Below, one piece after another: positions 1 to 7,122 of a stretch of 13,539 nucleotides of DNA. The notes under the pieces are model-generated. The model was not told the origin of the DNA. It did no database searches and was given only the letters and a program-made list of their open reading frames with translations. The DNA is taken from assembly GCA_003641465.1 (NCBI GenBank), contig QNAJ01000014.1, positions 1-13,539 on the forward strand, given 5' to 3'. Positions within the stretch are counted from its first letter, which is position 1; every line of letters starts with the position of its first letter. The translations under genes were made by a program, and so were the position numbers. The stretch is from Verrucomicrobiota bacterium (GTDB lineage: Bacteria > Verrucomicrobiota > Kiritimatiellia > B70-G9).

Positions 1-1217
1 ATGTAAAAGTAGCCGTCTTCATCCTGCCGGCCGATGTCCCCGGTCCGGAACCATTCACCGAAGAAGACCGCGCGGGTTTCTTCCGGTCGTTTCCAGTAAC
101 CCTTCATCACGTTGGGTCCGCGAACACATATTTCCCCGATCTCTCCCGGCGGCAGGCGACGTCCGGAATCGTCCATAATGGCCATTTCCACCAACTCTAC
201 CGGCCGACCTACGGAGCCGATCTTCCGGAGACCCCCGATCGGATTTACGCAGGTGACCGGAGAGCATTCCGTAGGCCCGTCTCCCTCATAGATAAGAACT
301 CCGAAGCGCTTCTCAAACTGCTCCAGGGTTTCTACTGGAAGAGGGGCTCCGCCACTGATGCAGAATTTCAGCTGGCTGAGTGTTTCGGTAAACCGTTCGG
401 GCAGGCGCAGGAGTGCAGCGAACATTGCCGGCACCCCCATGAATACCGTGGCATCATGGTCAGCAACGGACTCGGCGACTTCGACCGGGTCGAAGCGGGG
501 AAGAGGAATGAATGCGATACCGTGCAGCAGGGAATGCAGCATGCCGGCGGTCGCGGCGAACGCGTGGAACATGGGAAGGACCAGCAGGATACGGTCGGCA
601 CCCGGTTGAAGCCGCAGCGCGCGACTCACACTCCAGGCGTTACTCACCAGGTTGCGGTGGGTCAACATGGCGCCTTTGGGTCTTCCGGTGGTACCGGAGG
701 TATAAAGAATGGCCGCGATGTCGTCGGCGTCGCAGGCGGCGGCCCGGGACCGCTCCAGATGTTCGGCGGGTGTCTGGATCCAGTCGGTATTTTGGTCCGG
801 AATTGAGGGCAATTCCCACAGAAGCTGCATGCCGGTGCTCTGCGCTGCGGTGAATGCTTTCTGGCGCAGTTCTGGGCTGAAGATCATGCCGGACGCTTCG
901 GCATCCTTCAGCATCCAGGCAATTTCTTTTTCGTGGTAAAGAAAATTCAGCGGAAGAACCGTGGCACCGCTCCTGACAATGCCGCAATAGGCAATGGCGA
1001 AGCCTGCCGAGTTGAGGCTGAGCAAAGCTACCCGGTCACCGTGCCCGATGCCCCGACTGCGGAGCCGGGTGGCGAGACGACGGCTGAGAGTCTCGACTTC
1101 AGAGAAGGTCCAGGATCGCTGTGGGGTGATGATTGCGGGGTACTCGGCGAATCTGCGGGCAGCCGAGGCCAGAGCTTCATCCAGGCAGCAGACGTCAATA
1201 CTGGTAGGCACTTCCAC
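1..1217 (-). CDS. AMP-forming acyl-CoA ligase (long-chain fatty acid type), 3' end outside window
   Basis: Adenylate-forming enzyme that activates a carboxylic acid, probably a fatty acid, with ATP and transfers it to CoA. About 405 residues are visible in one open frame from GTG at 1217; the C-terminal lid domain is off the left edge. The phosphate-binding loop YTSGTTGRPKGAMLTH lies at residues 172-187, MFHAF at 216-220, SGGAPLP at 288-294, the A5 motif EGDGPTECSP at 311-320 and the adenosine-binding FRTGD at 390-394. The A5 motif has Asp where an aromatic residue (EGYG-type) is usual. I chose GTG 1217 because GGGAG sits 7 nt upstream (1225-1229); another GTG lies two codons in. The start overlaps the end of the kinase-like gene by 23 bp, implying translational coupling. 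Family membership is certain; chain length and substrate are not visible. Confidence 0.93.
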   Translation of the reverse strand, partial: MEVPTSIDVCCLDEALASAARRFAEYPAIITPQRSWTFSEVETLSRRLATRLRSRGIGHGDRVALLSLNSAGFAIAYCGIVRSGATVLPLNFLYHEKEIAWMLKDAEASGMIFSPELRQKAFTAAQSTGMQLLWELPSIPDQNTDWIQTPAEHLERSRAAACDADDIAAILYTSGTTGRPKGAMLTHRNLVSNAWSVSRALRLQPGADRILLVLPMFHAFAATAGMLHSLLHGIAFIPLPRFDPVEVAESVADHDATVFMGVPAMFAALLRLPERFTETLSQLKFCISGGAPLPVETLEQFEKRFGVLIYEGDGPTECSPVTCVNPIGGLRKIGSVGRPVELVEMAIMDDSGRRLPPGEIGEICVRGPNVMKGYWKRPEETRAVFFGEWFRTGDIGRQDEDGYFY

Positions 1218-2541
1218 CGATGAACTCCCGCAGAAGAGACTTCGGCGGCACGCAACTGTCGTCTTCCACCGGGGTGAGCTCTTCAAGGAATTCGCTGACG
1301 CGCTTGGCCCGGATGTAGGCGTCCTGCCGCTTGGGATCCTCGCGGTACAGCCGTAGCGCCTCGGGAAAGTGATGCCACAGCTTGGCCTTGAGGATCGGCA
1401 GCTCGTAGGGCAGGGCGCTGTTCACCAGGTAATCCACCGTACTGATGAAAGGGATGATATGTTTAAGTTCACTGCGCCGGACGTAGTGCCAGTGGGTCAG
1501 GGTCTGCAGCGGCTGCAGGTTTCGGTGCCAGCTGTCCCGGATCATGCGTCGCAGCAGGCGGTTATCCGCCCAGCGCATGAATTCGCCGTGCCGGTTGCGT
1601 ACCTGTCCGAGGGTCTCGATATAGACACGGAATTTCCGGGATGCCGGAATACTTTCAGTCATCGGGCCGAATAACCCGTGAAGACTGTCGATGAGCAGCA
1701 GTTCGTCTTCTTCCAGCCGCAGGGGGTGTACGTCCAGTGTTCGCTTGCCGGTCTTGAAATCGTAGTGCGGTGTGCGGACCTCCTTGCCTTCCAGCAGCGC
1801 AACCAGGTGCTTGTTGATCAGCTCCAGATCCAGTGCGTACGGGGTCTCATAATCGTAATCGCCGAACTCGTCCCGGGGATGTTTTTCCAGATCGAAGAAG
1901 TAATTGTCTATATTGATCGCCTTGAGCTTCATACCGGCCTCGGCCAGCTTCTCGCTCATCTTGATGGTGGTGGTGGTTTTCCCGGAGGATGACGGGCCGG
2001 CGATTATTACCATGCGGACCTCGGGAAGTCGCTTGATGATCTGTTCGGCGCCGGCGGCCACTTCCTGCTCATAACGCCGGTCGCATGCAGCGACAAGTTC
2101 CGGGAAGCGTCCTGAAGAGATCCAACTGTTGATGCCCTCGTTGGTCGCACAATTGTGGTCGATATTCCAGAGCAACACCTCGTAGATCTTCTTGAAAGGG
2201 ATGTTGTCAGTTGTCGGTATACGTCCGGCCCGTGCCTCGCGCGCCAGCGCCCGTTCGTGCCGATAGCGGATATAGGCGCGTGCGGTCTTGGCATGTCCCC
2301 GCTTTATCAGGACCTGTTCAACCATGTCCTGGATTTCTTCCACAGAAGGTATACAGCCCGGCCCGTAAGTCTCCACCAGGGATTTTTCCACCTCGGCAGC
2401 GAGCCGGTCGGCCAGTGCGCGGTCATGCCCTCCCACGGCCGCGGCGGCCTTGAAGATGGCCGTGGCGATGCGGTCCCGATCATACGGAACAATTGTTCCA
2501 TCCCGCTTTACGATTTTCTCGATAGGAGGACGATTGTTCAA
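1195..2541 (-). CDS. ATP-cone domain fused to uridine-kinase/phosphoribulokinase-like P-loop kinase
   Basis: 448 residues. An ATP-cone domain covers about residues 7-97 (starts EKIVKRDGTIVPYDRDRI, ends ARAYIRYRHERA). ATP-cones are the allosteric nucleotide-sensing modules of ribonucleotide reductases and NrdR. A linker (about 110-170) leads into a P-loop kinase with Walker A GPSSSGKTTT at 182-191, a following NIDNYF at 210-215, a hydrophobic strand ending LLLIDSLHG at 281-289, and a basic RRMIRDSWHRN segment at 331-341 resembling the phosphate-binding arginine region of uridine kinases. The fold is that of uridine/cytidine kinase or phosphoribulokinase, but the substrate cannot be read from sequence. 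The start is TTG 2541 with GGAGGT 7 nt upstream (2549-2554). It lies 48 bp after rpoD and overlaps the downstream ligase, so it is probably co-transcribed with both. Possible nucleotide-regulated activity is inference. Confidence 0.88.
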   Translation of the reverse strand: MNNRPPIEKIVKRDGTIVPYDRDRIATAIFKAAAAVGGHDRALADRLAAEVEKSLVETYGPGCIPSVEEIQDMVEQVLIKRGHAKTARAYIRYRHERALAREARAGRIPTTDNIPFKKIYEVLLWNIDHNCATNEGINSWISSGRFPELVAACDRRYEQEVAAGAEQIIKRLPEVRMVIIAGPSSSGKTTTTIKMSEKLAEAGMKLKAINIDNYFFDLEKHPRDEFGDYDYETPYALDLELINKHLVALLEGKEVRTPHYDFKTGKRTLDVHPLRLEEDELLLIDSLHGLFGPMTESIPASRKFRVYIETLGQVRNRHGEFMRWADNRLLRRMIRDSWHRNLQPLQTLTHWHYVRRSELKHIIPFISTVDYLVNSALPYELPILKAKLWHHFPEALRLYREDPKRQDAYIRAKRVSEFLEELTPVEDDSCVPPKSLLREFIGGSAYQY

Positions 2542-2548
2542 TCCGCAG

Positions 2549-2554
2549 ACCTCC
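2549..2554 (-). promoter_or_regulatory. Shine-Dalgarno of the ATP-cone kinase gene
   Basis: GGAGGT read on the minus strand, 7 nt before a TTG codon. This strong site supports the non-ATG start at 2541. Confidence 0.7.
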
Positions 2555-2589
2555 AGCGACCTCTCAACGAAGTCGTTATTGTAGCGGGC

Positions 2590-4281
2590 TTACAGGTAGC
2601 CTTCCAGTCTTTTGATGCGGGTGGGATGTCGGAGCTTGCGAAGAGCTTTGGCCTCGATCTGCCGGATGCGCTCGCGGGTGACGCCGAAACGACTACCGAC
2701 TTCTTCCAGAGTATGAGTACAGCCGTCGTCCAGTCCGAATCTCAGGCGCAACACTTCCTGTTCGCGGGGGGTAAGGGTTTTCAACACCTCCCGGATCTGC
2801 TCCTTGAGCATGATGGTTCCGGTAGTATCGGCGGGATCCTCCACGTTGGCGTCGGCGATCATGTCGCCGAAGTGGGTGTCCTCGTTGTCGCCCACCGGAC
2901 TCTGCAGGGAGATGGGATGCTGGGCGGTCTTGAGAATGGCGCGTACCCGCTCCACCGGTAGTTGCATTTCCTCCGCCACCTCTTCGGGAGACGGTTCCCG
3001 GCCCAGCTCCTGGAAGAGCTGTTTCTGGACGCGCATGAGCTTATTGATGGTCTCGATCATATGCACCGGAATGCGGATGGTGCGGGCCTGGTCCGCGATG
3101 GAGCGGGTGATGGCCTGGCGGATCCACCAGGTCGCATAAGTACTGAACTTGTAGCCCCGGCGGTACTCGAATTTCTCGACCGCCTTCATCAGGCCCATGT
3201 TTCCTTCCTGAATGAGGTCAAGGAAGGAGAGGCCGCGGTTGGTGTATTTCTTCGCGATACTGATCACCAGTCGCAGGTTGGCCTCCACCATTTCCGTCTT
3301 GGCCTGCAGGGCCCGGCGCATCCAGGAGCGCATCTCTTCCCAGCGAGTGAGGAACTCATCCGCGCTCATACATTGCTCCTGTTCCATGGCGCGGAGTTCT
3401 TTCCGGGCGGCCTGCAGCTCCTGCCGCTTGCCGCCGGAGCCTTCCAGCTTCTTGATACGACTGCGCAGTACACGCATCCGCCGATAGGGATCGGCGGTCA
3501 GTTCAGCGAGATCCTCAATGGCTTTCTGCTTGAAGTACAGCTTTTCCAGACTCTGGGCCAACCGACTGCGATACTGCTCCAGCTTCTTGAGGATGCGGGT
3601 GCGCTCGCTCTTTTTGAGCGATTTCTTGCGGGACTGGCGGTAGAGCTCAGCGACCTGGCCGGCTTGGCGCTCAATAGTACTCCGCAGACGCCTGACATGG
3701 CGGAAATATTTCTGGCGGCTTTCCACGTGCTTATCGTTTACCACCCGGTCAAAGCGCTCCTGCCCGTTTTCTATCCTTTCCAGGAGCTCCAGGCACAACT
3801 TGACCGCACACCCGAACCGCAGGAACAGGCGACGACTGTTGATTTCCGCGTCTTCGATGCGCTTGGAGATCTCCACTTCCTGCTCGCGGGTAAGGAGGGG
3901 AACCTGCCCCATTTGCTTCAAGTACATACGGACCGGATCGTCCAGGGCCGCTTCGGCCTCCGCGCGGCGCAAGCGGTCTTCGGCTTCCTTGCGGAGTTTG
4001 ATCTTGTCCACATCCTCGGCCGATACGATTTCGATATCCATTTTCCGAAGGAGAATAAGGATGCCTTCCATTTCATCCGGGCTCACCACGCTTTCCGGCA
4101 GGGCCTCGTTGATGTCATCGTAAGTCAGGTATCCCTGTTCTCGTGCCAGCGCGATCAGTTCTCGAATCTTCTGATTGCGTTCTTCGCGTTTGACTCTGAG
4201 CGCGACGGGAATCGCGGCCTGTTGGCGAGAAGATGTGCTCTGCTTGCGGCTGCGCGTTTTTTCAGCGGTTCTAGCGGCCAT
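2590..4281 (-). CDS. rpoD: RNA polymerase primary sigma factor (sigma-70, RpoD)
   Basis: 563 residues; the housekeeping sigma factor that directs RNA polymerase to -35/-10 promoters. Region 1.1 lies at about 33-86 (helical, EQGYLTYDDINEALPE), region 1.2 at 115-146 (DPVRMYLKQMGQVPLLTREQE), a long non-conserved region at about 147-325, region 2 at 326-400 (ANLRLVISIAKKY, DLIQEGNMGLMKAVEKFEY, FSTYATWWIRQAI), region 3 at about 401-480 and region 4 at 498-560, with the helix-turn-helix TLEEVGSRFGVTRERIRQIE at 524-543. The frame extends 35 codons further upstream, but ATG 4281 has GGGAGGT 7 nt before it and begins the normal N-terminus. The N-terminal 30 residues are basic and low in complexity. 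The insert between regions 1.2 and 2 is rich in Lys, Arg and Gln with coiled-coil character. It follows dnaG and precedes the kinase-like gene. Confidence 0.98.
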   Translation of the reverse strand: MAARTAEKTRSRKQSTSSRQQAAIPVALRVKREERNQKIRELIALAREQGYLTYDDINEALPESVVSPDEMEGILILLRKMDIEIVSAEDVDKIKLRKEAEDRLRRAEAEAALDDPVRMYLKQMGQVPLLTREQEVEISKRIEDAEINSRRLFLRFGCAVKLCLELLERIENGQERFDRVVNDKHVESRQKYFRHVRRLRSTIERQAGQVAELYRQSRKKSLKKSERTRILKKLEQYRSRLAQSLEKLYFKQKAIEDLAELTADPYRRMRVLRSRIKKLEGSGGKRQELQAARKELRAMEQEQCMSADEFLTRWEEMRSWMRRALQAKTEMVEANLRLVISIAKKYTNRGLSFLDLIQEGNMGLMKAVEKFEYRRGYKFSTYATWWIRQAITRSIADQARTIRIPVHMIETINKLMRVQKQLFQELGREPSPEEVAEEMQLPVERVRAILKTAQHPISLQSPVGDNEDTHFGDMIADANVEDPADTTGTIMLKEQIREVLKTLTPREQEVLRLRFGLDDGCTHTLEEVGSRFGVTRERIRQIEAKALRKLRHPTRIKRLEGYL

Positions 4282-4288
4282 ATCACTT

Positions 4289-4295
4289 ACCTCCC
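4289..4295 (-). promoter_or_regulatory. Shine-Dalgarno that fixes the rpoD start
   Basis: GGGAGGT on the minus strand, 7 nt upstream of ATG 4281. It selects this codon over the upstream in-frame ATG at 4386. Confidence 0.8.
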
Positions 4296-4345
4296 TGCCC
4301 GTGGCACCAGTGCTGAGATGCTCGCGGCCGGGTACAGACTCTCCG

Positions 4346-4374
4346 AGCCGGGGGGAAATCCCGGGGGACCGGCT
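4346..4374 (-). promoter_or_regulatory. GC-rich stem-loop in the rpoD leader
   Basis: An outer 6-bp inverted repeat AGCCGG (4346-4351) / CCGGCT (4369-4374) encloses an inner GGG-AAAT-CCC hairpin (4353-4362). In the minus-strand transcript it would lie about 65-95 nt before the rpoD start. There is no U run after it in the direction of transcription, so it is not an obvious terminator. It could be a leader structure or chance in GC-rich DNA. Confidence 0.3.
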
Positions 4375-4438
4375 GGAAGCCGGCATACGGCAGGATACCG
4401 AGAGCCTCTATTCCGGCGCGGAGACACACCCATCCCCA

Positions 4439-4444
4439 ATTATA
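4439..4444 (-). promoter_or_regulatory. Candidate rpoD promoter -10 element
   Basis: A perfect TATAAT on the minus strand at 4439-4444, preceded by TGCT (close to an extended -10 TGn). No good -35 is found at 16-18 nt; a TTGACG lies too far upstream. Transcription from here would give a leader of about 150 nt before ATG 4281. The surrounding 273-bp gap (4282-4554) between dnaG and rpoD holds no convincing gene; an open frame across it shows no family features. Confidence 0.4.
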
Positions 4445-4554
4445 AGCAAAGTTGGCAATAACATTCTCGCGCTGCCGGGATCCGTCAAGTGGAAATGCGA
4501 TTTTTTTTGGTAATTTGGGGTGTACGGCTCCCCGGGCAACATGAGAAGGGGTTG

Positions 4555-6390
4555 TCAAGCAATTTTCTGAATCTCCAGCAGCGGCACCGCCCGCTCCCAG
4601 CCTTGTTCAAGCAGCTTGATGTCCACCGTCAATTGCTTGGACTCAAGACGCAGTCGCTCCCGTTCACGTTCTTCGCCGCAATGCTGGAGCTGCCGGTGGA
4701 TCTCGGCTCTTTTTCTTTTCAGTGCCTTGCGCCGGATTACCAGCAGTACGTCGCGGGCGGCATCCTGCGGCGTTCTCTCCGAGTTTTCCACGCGGGAGGG
4801 CCGCATCAACAGCTCCGCAAAGAGCCGCTGGCATTCCTGGTCGTCAGTGGATGTCGGATCAACCGGCAGGCGGATCTTTTCTGCACTATCCGCCTGGAGG
4901 GCGGCAAGCACAATTGCCCGGCAGTGCGGATCCTGCAGGTCCTCGGGGTGAAGATACCGTGAAACGAGATCGCGGCATTCGCGGTGATGCTTCAACAGCA
5001 GCTCGGCGAGCGAGATTTCTTCCTCGGGATGAAGGATTTCCTTGGGACGGGTATCTTCTGCGGGTAGGGGAATCCGCTGGCGACGGGAGACGCGGCGGAG
5101 GTCTTCCCGCAGGAACGACTCCTCTATCCCCAGGAGGGTGGAAGCGCGGTGAAGCAGGAAATCCCACTGGACCGCGCTGGGGGCGGCCAGGATCGTCTCC
5201 AGCAGTGCCGCCGAAGTGCGCGAAATGCCGCTCTGCGTGCTGAGATCCTCCCGGCGGCGCAGGATCTCGAAATGAAAATCCAGGATATTCTTCTGGTGTT
5301 TGAGTACTTCTTTGAACGCCTCAGGCCCCCTTTGTAGGATCAATGAATCCGGATCTGACTCCTCCGGCATGATCACCAGGGACACTTCGAGCCCGGCCCC
5401 CAGCAGTATACGGCCCGCTCGTACCGCGGCGTCTTGGCCTGCGGAATCAGCATCCAGCACCACGACTACCTTGTCCGCGTAGCGTCGGATCAGAGATGCC
5501 TGCTCCGGAGTCACCGCCGTTCCCTGGCTGGCAACCGCGTTAGTAATTCCCGCAAGGTGACAGCGGATAACGTCTATCTGCCCCTCACACAATACCGCGG
5601 TCTTGCTGTCCACGATGGCCTGGCGGGCGTGGGAAAGGCCGAAGAGCACCCGCCCCTTACGGAAGATGGCCGTATCCGGGGAGTTTACATACTTGGCGCT
5701 CCGCGGGTCGCCTTCCAGCACCCGTGCGCTGAACGCCACCACCCTCCCGGCCTCATCGCTGATGGGAAACATGATACGATCCCGGAAGCGCTCTACGAAC
5801 CGGGAGCCATCGGCGTGGCCCTCACGCTGGACAACCAGGCCCGCAGCCGCCACCAGTTCGGCGCTGAAACCCTGTTTCCGCGCCCAAGAGATTATGTCGG
5901 ATCCGGCGGCCGGTGCGTATCCGAGCTGGAATTTCTTCACGGCCCCCTCCCACAGACGCCGCTTGTGCAGATAGGCGCGCGCTGCTTCTGCCGCTGGAGA
6001 TTCGAGTAGAATCTGGTGATAGTACCGGGCGGCCGCGCTCATCAGCCGGAACAGCGCAGGCCGGTCGGCCTTGGGTTTCCGGTCAGCACCGGCGTCGTAC
6101 TCCAGTCGGATCCCCAGCCGGTCGGCGAGCAGGCTCACTGCAGTAGGAAAATCCACCCGCTCGTATTCCATGATAAAGCGGAAGACGTCCCCGCCCCGCC
6201 CGCATCCGAAACAGTGATAAATCTGAAGCTGCGGATTGACGTGGAAGGATGGAGTCTTCTCGCGGTGAAAAGGGCAGAGGGCCTTGAACCCGGAGCCAGC
6301 GCGTCTCAGGGGAATGTAGCTTCCGATGATCGTCTGGATATCCGCCGCGTTACGGATTTCTTCCACGATTTTTCTGGAGATGGGGGCCAT
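4555..6390 (-). CDS. dnaG: DNA primase DnaG
   Basis: 611 residues; synthesises RNA primers for replication and docks on the replicative helicase. The CHC2-type zinc finger has C39, H42, C60 and C63 (CPFHREKTPSF ... YHCFGCGRGGDVF). The RNA polymerase catalytic domain has the basic motif ERFRDRIMFPI at 200-210. The TOPRIM metal-binding acids are E269 in LCEGQIDV and D313/D315 in VVLDADSAGQDAA; DPDSL follows at 346-350. A helical C-terminal helicase-interaction domain extends from about 450 and ends in a charged coiled coil (556-595). The frame is open for 31 more codons, but ATG 6390 gives the canonical MAPISRKIVEEIRNAADI start. Only a weak AAGG lies close to it, fitting coupling to cvpA, which it overlaps by 41 bp. 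The length is normal for the family. Confidence 0.98.
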   Translation of the reverse strand: MAPISRKIVEEIRNAADIQTIIGSYIPLRRAGSGFKALCPFHREKTPSFHVNPQLQIYHCFGCGRGGDVFRFIMEYERVDFPTAVSLLADRLGIRLEYDAGADRKPKADRPALFRLMSAAARYYHQILLESPAAEAARAYLHKRRLWEGAVKKFQLGYAPAAGSDIISWARKQGFSAELVAAAGLVVQREGHADGSRFVERFRDRIMFPISDEAGRVVAFSARVLEGDPRSAKYVNSPDTAIFRKGRVLFGLSHARQAIVDSKTAVLCEGQIDVIRCHLAGITNAVASQGTAVTPEQASLIRRYADKVVVVLDADSAGQDAAVRAGRILLGAGLEVSLVIMPEESDPDSLILQRGPEAFKEVLKHQKNILDFHFEILRRREDLSTQSGISRTSAALLETILAAPSAVQWDFLLHRASTLLGIEESFLREDLRRVSRRQRIPLPAEDTRPKEILHPEEEISLAELLLKHHRECRDLVSRYLHPEDLQDPHCRAIVLAALQADSAEKIRLPVDPTSTDDQECQRLFAELLMRPSRVENSERTPQDAARDVLLVIRRKALKRKRAEIHRQLQHCGEERERERLRLESKQLTVDIKLLEQGWERAVPLLEIQKIA

Positions 6391-6928
6391 GGCCTTGCAG
6401 ACGCCGTTTTCGCTCCCGCAATCCGGACGCCATTCTATCGCGGTACCGCGGAGCGGGCAACTGTTCCAGCAAGGGAGCTGCATATCGCAGGTACAGTTTT
6501 CCGCTCAGTGATGACTCCAGAACATAGTGACGGACGTATTCTGCGGGCGCCAGGGAACAGAAAAAGAAAGCCGCCAGAAGCAGGATGGTGCACCGCAGCA
6601 ATCCGGCAAGCGCACCGCCGATGCGCTCCACCATGCCGTGGAACGCGGGTTGCAGTAGGCGCTTGAGAAGATGCCGCAGCATGATGAAGCCTGCCAGCCC
6701 GGCCAGAAGGATCAGAAAGAAGGCCAGCGCCGGCGAGGCTTCGGAGGTAATGCGGGTATGTGCCAGAAGCGCGTCTGAGAGAGCCGGATAGAACCGGAAC
6801 CCCGCCCAGGCCACGACGAGGACCGACGCCACTCGTGCCAGCTCACCGGACAGCCCACGGCACACACCGCTGAACAGCCCTGCAGCCAGGAAGAATGCCA
6901 CGCAGATATCCAGTATGCTCCATTCCAT
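6350..6928 (-). CDS. cvpA: CvpA family inner-membrane protein
   Basis: 192 residues with four predicted membrane helices at about 5-21, 30-48, 66-88 and 104-127, and a basic C-terminal tail (RERKRRLQGH onward). The pattern, with a glycine-containing first hairpin followed by RGLSGELARVAS at 24-35, matches the CvpA family (named for colicin V production; in several bacteria linked to envelope stress or cell division, exact function unsettled). The start is ATG 6928, with an in-frame TAA four codons upstream excluding a longer protein. The purine-rich GGGAG is 14 nt away, further than usual. It overlaps dnaG by 41 bp, so it is very likely the first gene of a cvpA-dnaG-rpoD unit. Family assignment is from topology and the N-terminal motif rather than catalytic residues. 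Confidence 0.82.
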   Translation of the reverse strand: MEWSILDICVAFFLAAGLFSGVCRGLSGELARVASVLVVAWAGFRFYPALSDALLAHTRITSEASPALAFFLILLAGLAGFIMLRHLLKRLLQPAFHGMVERIGGALAGLLRCTILLLAAFFFCSLAPAEYVRHYVLESSLSGKLYLRYAAPLLEQLPAPRYRDRMASGLRERKRRLQGHGPHLQKNRGRNP

Positions 6929-7001
6929 TGCGGATGTTTATTCTCCCTTGCTCACCACTCCAGCCTCGTCGTTCAGCGCTGCTTTGGGGTCCCGCGTCGC
7001 A

Positions 7002-7021
7002 ACGTGGCGGGCTCCCCACGT
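7002..7021. repeat. 6-bp inverted repeat in the cvpA leader
   Basis: ACGTGG (7002-7007) and CCACGT (7016-7021) form a short stem with an 8-nt loop. No T run follows on either strand, so it is not a recognisable terminator. Apart from this and the candidate promoter, I see nothing in 6929-7122. Confidence 0.3.
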
Positions 7022-7082
7022 GAGGGGGAACCGGTGTCGCCCCGGCCCGCTCTGTGGCGCATCATATCCGCCAGCACTATCC

Positions 7083-7111
7083 ATCATAGAACTGGTCACG
7101 ATACGGGTCAC
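7083..7111 (-). promoter_or_regulatory. Candidate promoter for cvpA-dnaG
   Basis: On the minus strand, GTGACC (7106-7111; 4/6 to TTGACA) and TATGAT (7083-7088; 5/6 to TATAAT) are 17 nt apart. They lie just past the stop of the zinc-ribbon gene, giving a leader of about 148 nt to ATG 6928. The -35 falls within a 7-bp direct repeat (see separate entry). The assignment is by eye only. Confidence 0.35.
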
Positions 7112-7112
7112 G
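7094..7112. repeat. 7-bp direct repeat with 12-bp period upstream of cvpA
   Basis: GGTCACG occurs at 7094-7100 and 7106-7112 (CGTGACC on the minus strand), with a start-to-start distance of 12 bp. It overlaps the candidate -35 element of the cvpA promoter. It could be a regulator half-site pair or chance. Confidence 0.35.
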
Positions 7113-7122
7113 CAGATGCGGC

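Noticed and set aside
2155..2961. 268-residue plus-strand open frame across the kinase and rpoD 3' end
   Set aside because: It is antisense to two well-supported genes and spans their junction without any motif.
2962..4461. 499-residue plus-strand open frame across rpoD
   Set aside because: It is antisense to a certain RpoD gene and lacks recognisable domains; an artefact of third-position GC bias.
4501..4508. Run of eight T on the plus strand as a terminator
   Set aside because: The transcripts here run on the minus strand, where it reads as A8, and no stem precedes it on either strand.
4283..4558. 91-residue minus-strand open frame in the dnaG-rpoD gap
   Set aside because: It has no ribosome site or recognisable pattern, and it spans the candidate promoter and leader hairpin.
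4553..4558. TTGACA on the minus strand at the dnaG stop as rpoD -35
   Set aside because: There is no acceptable -10 at 16-18 nt; the next AT-rich hexamer is 28 nt away.
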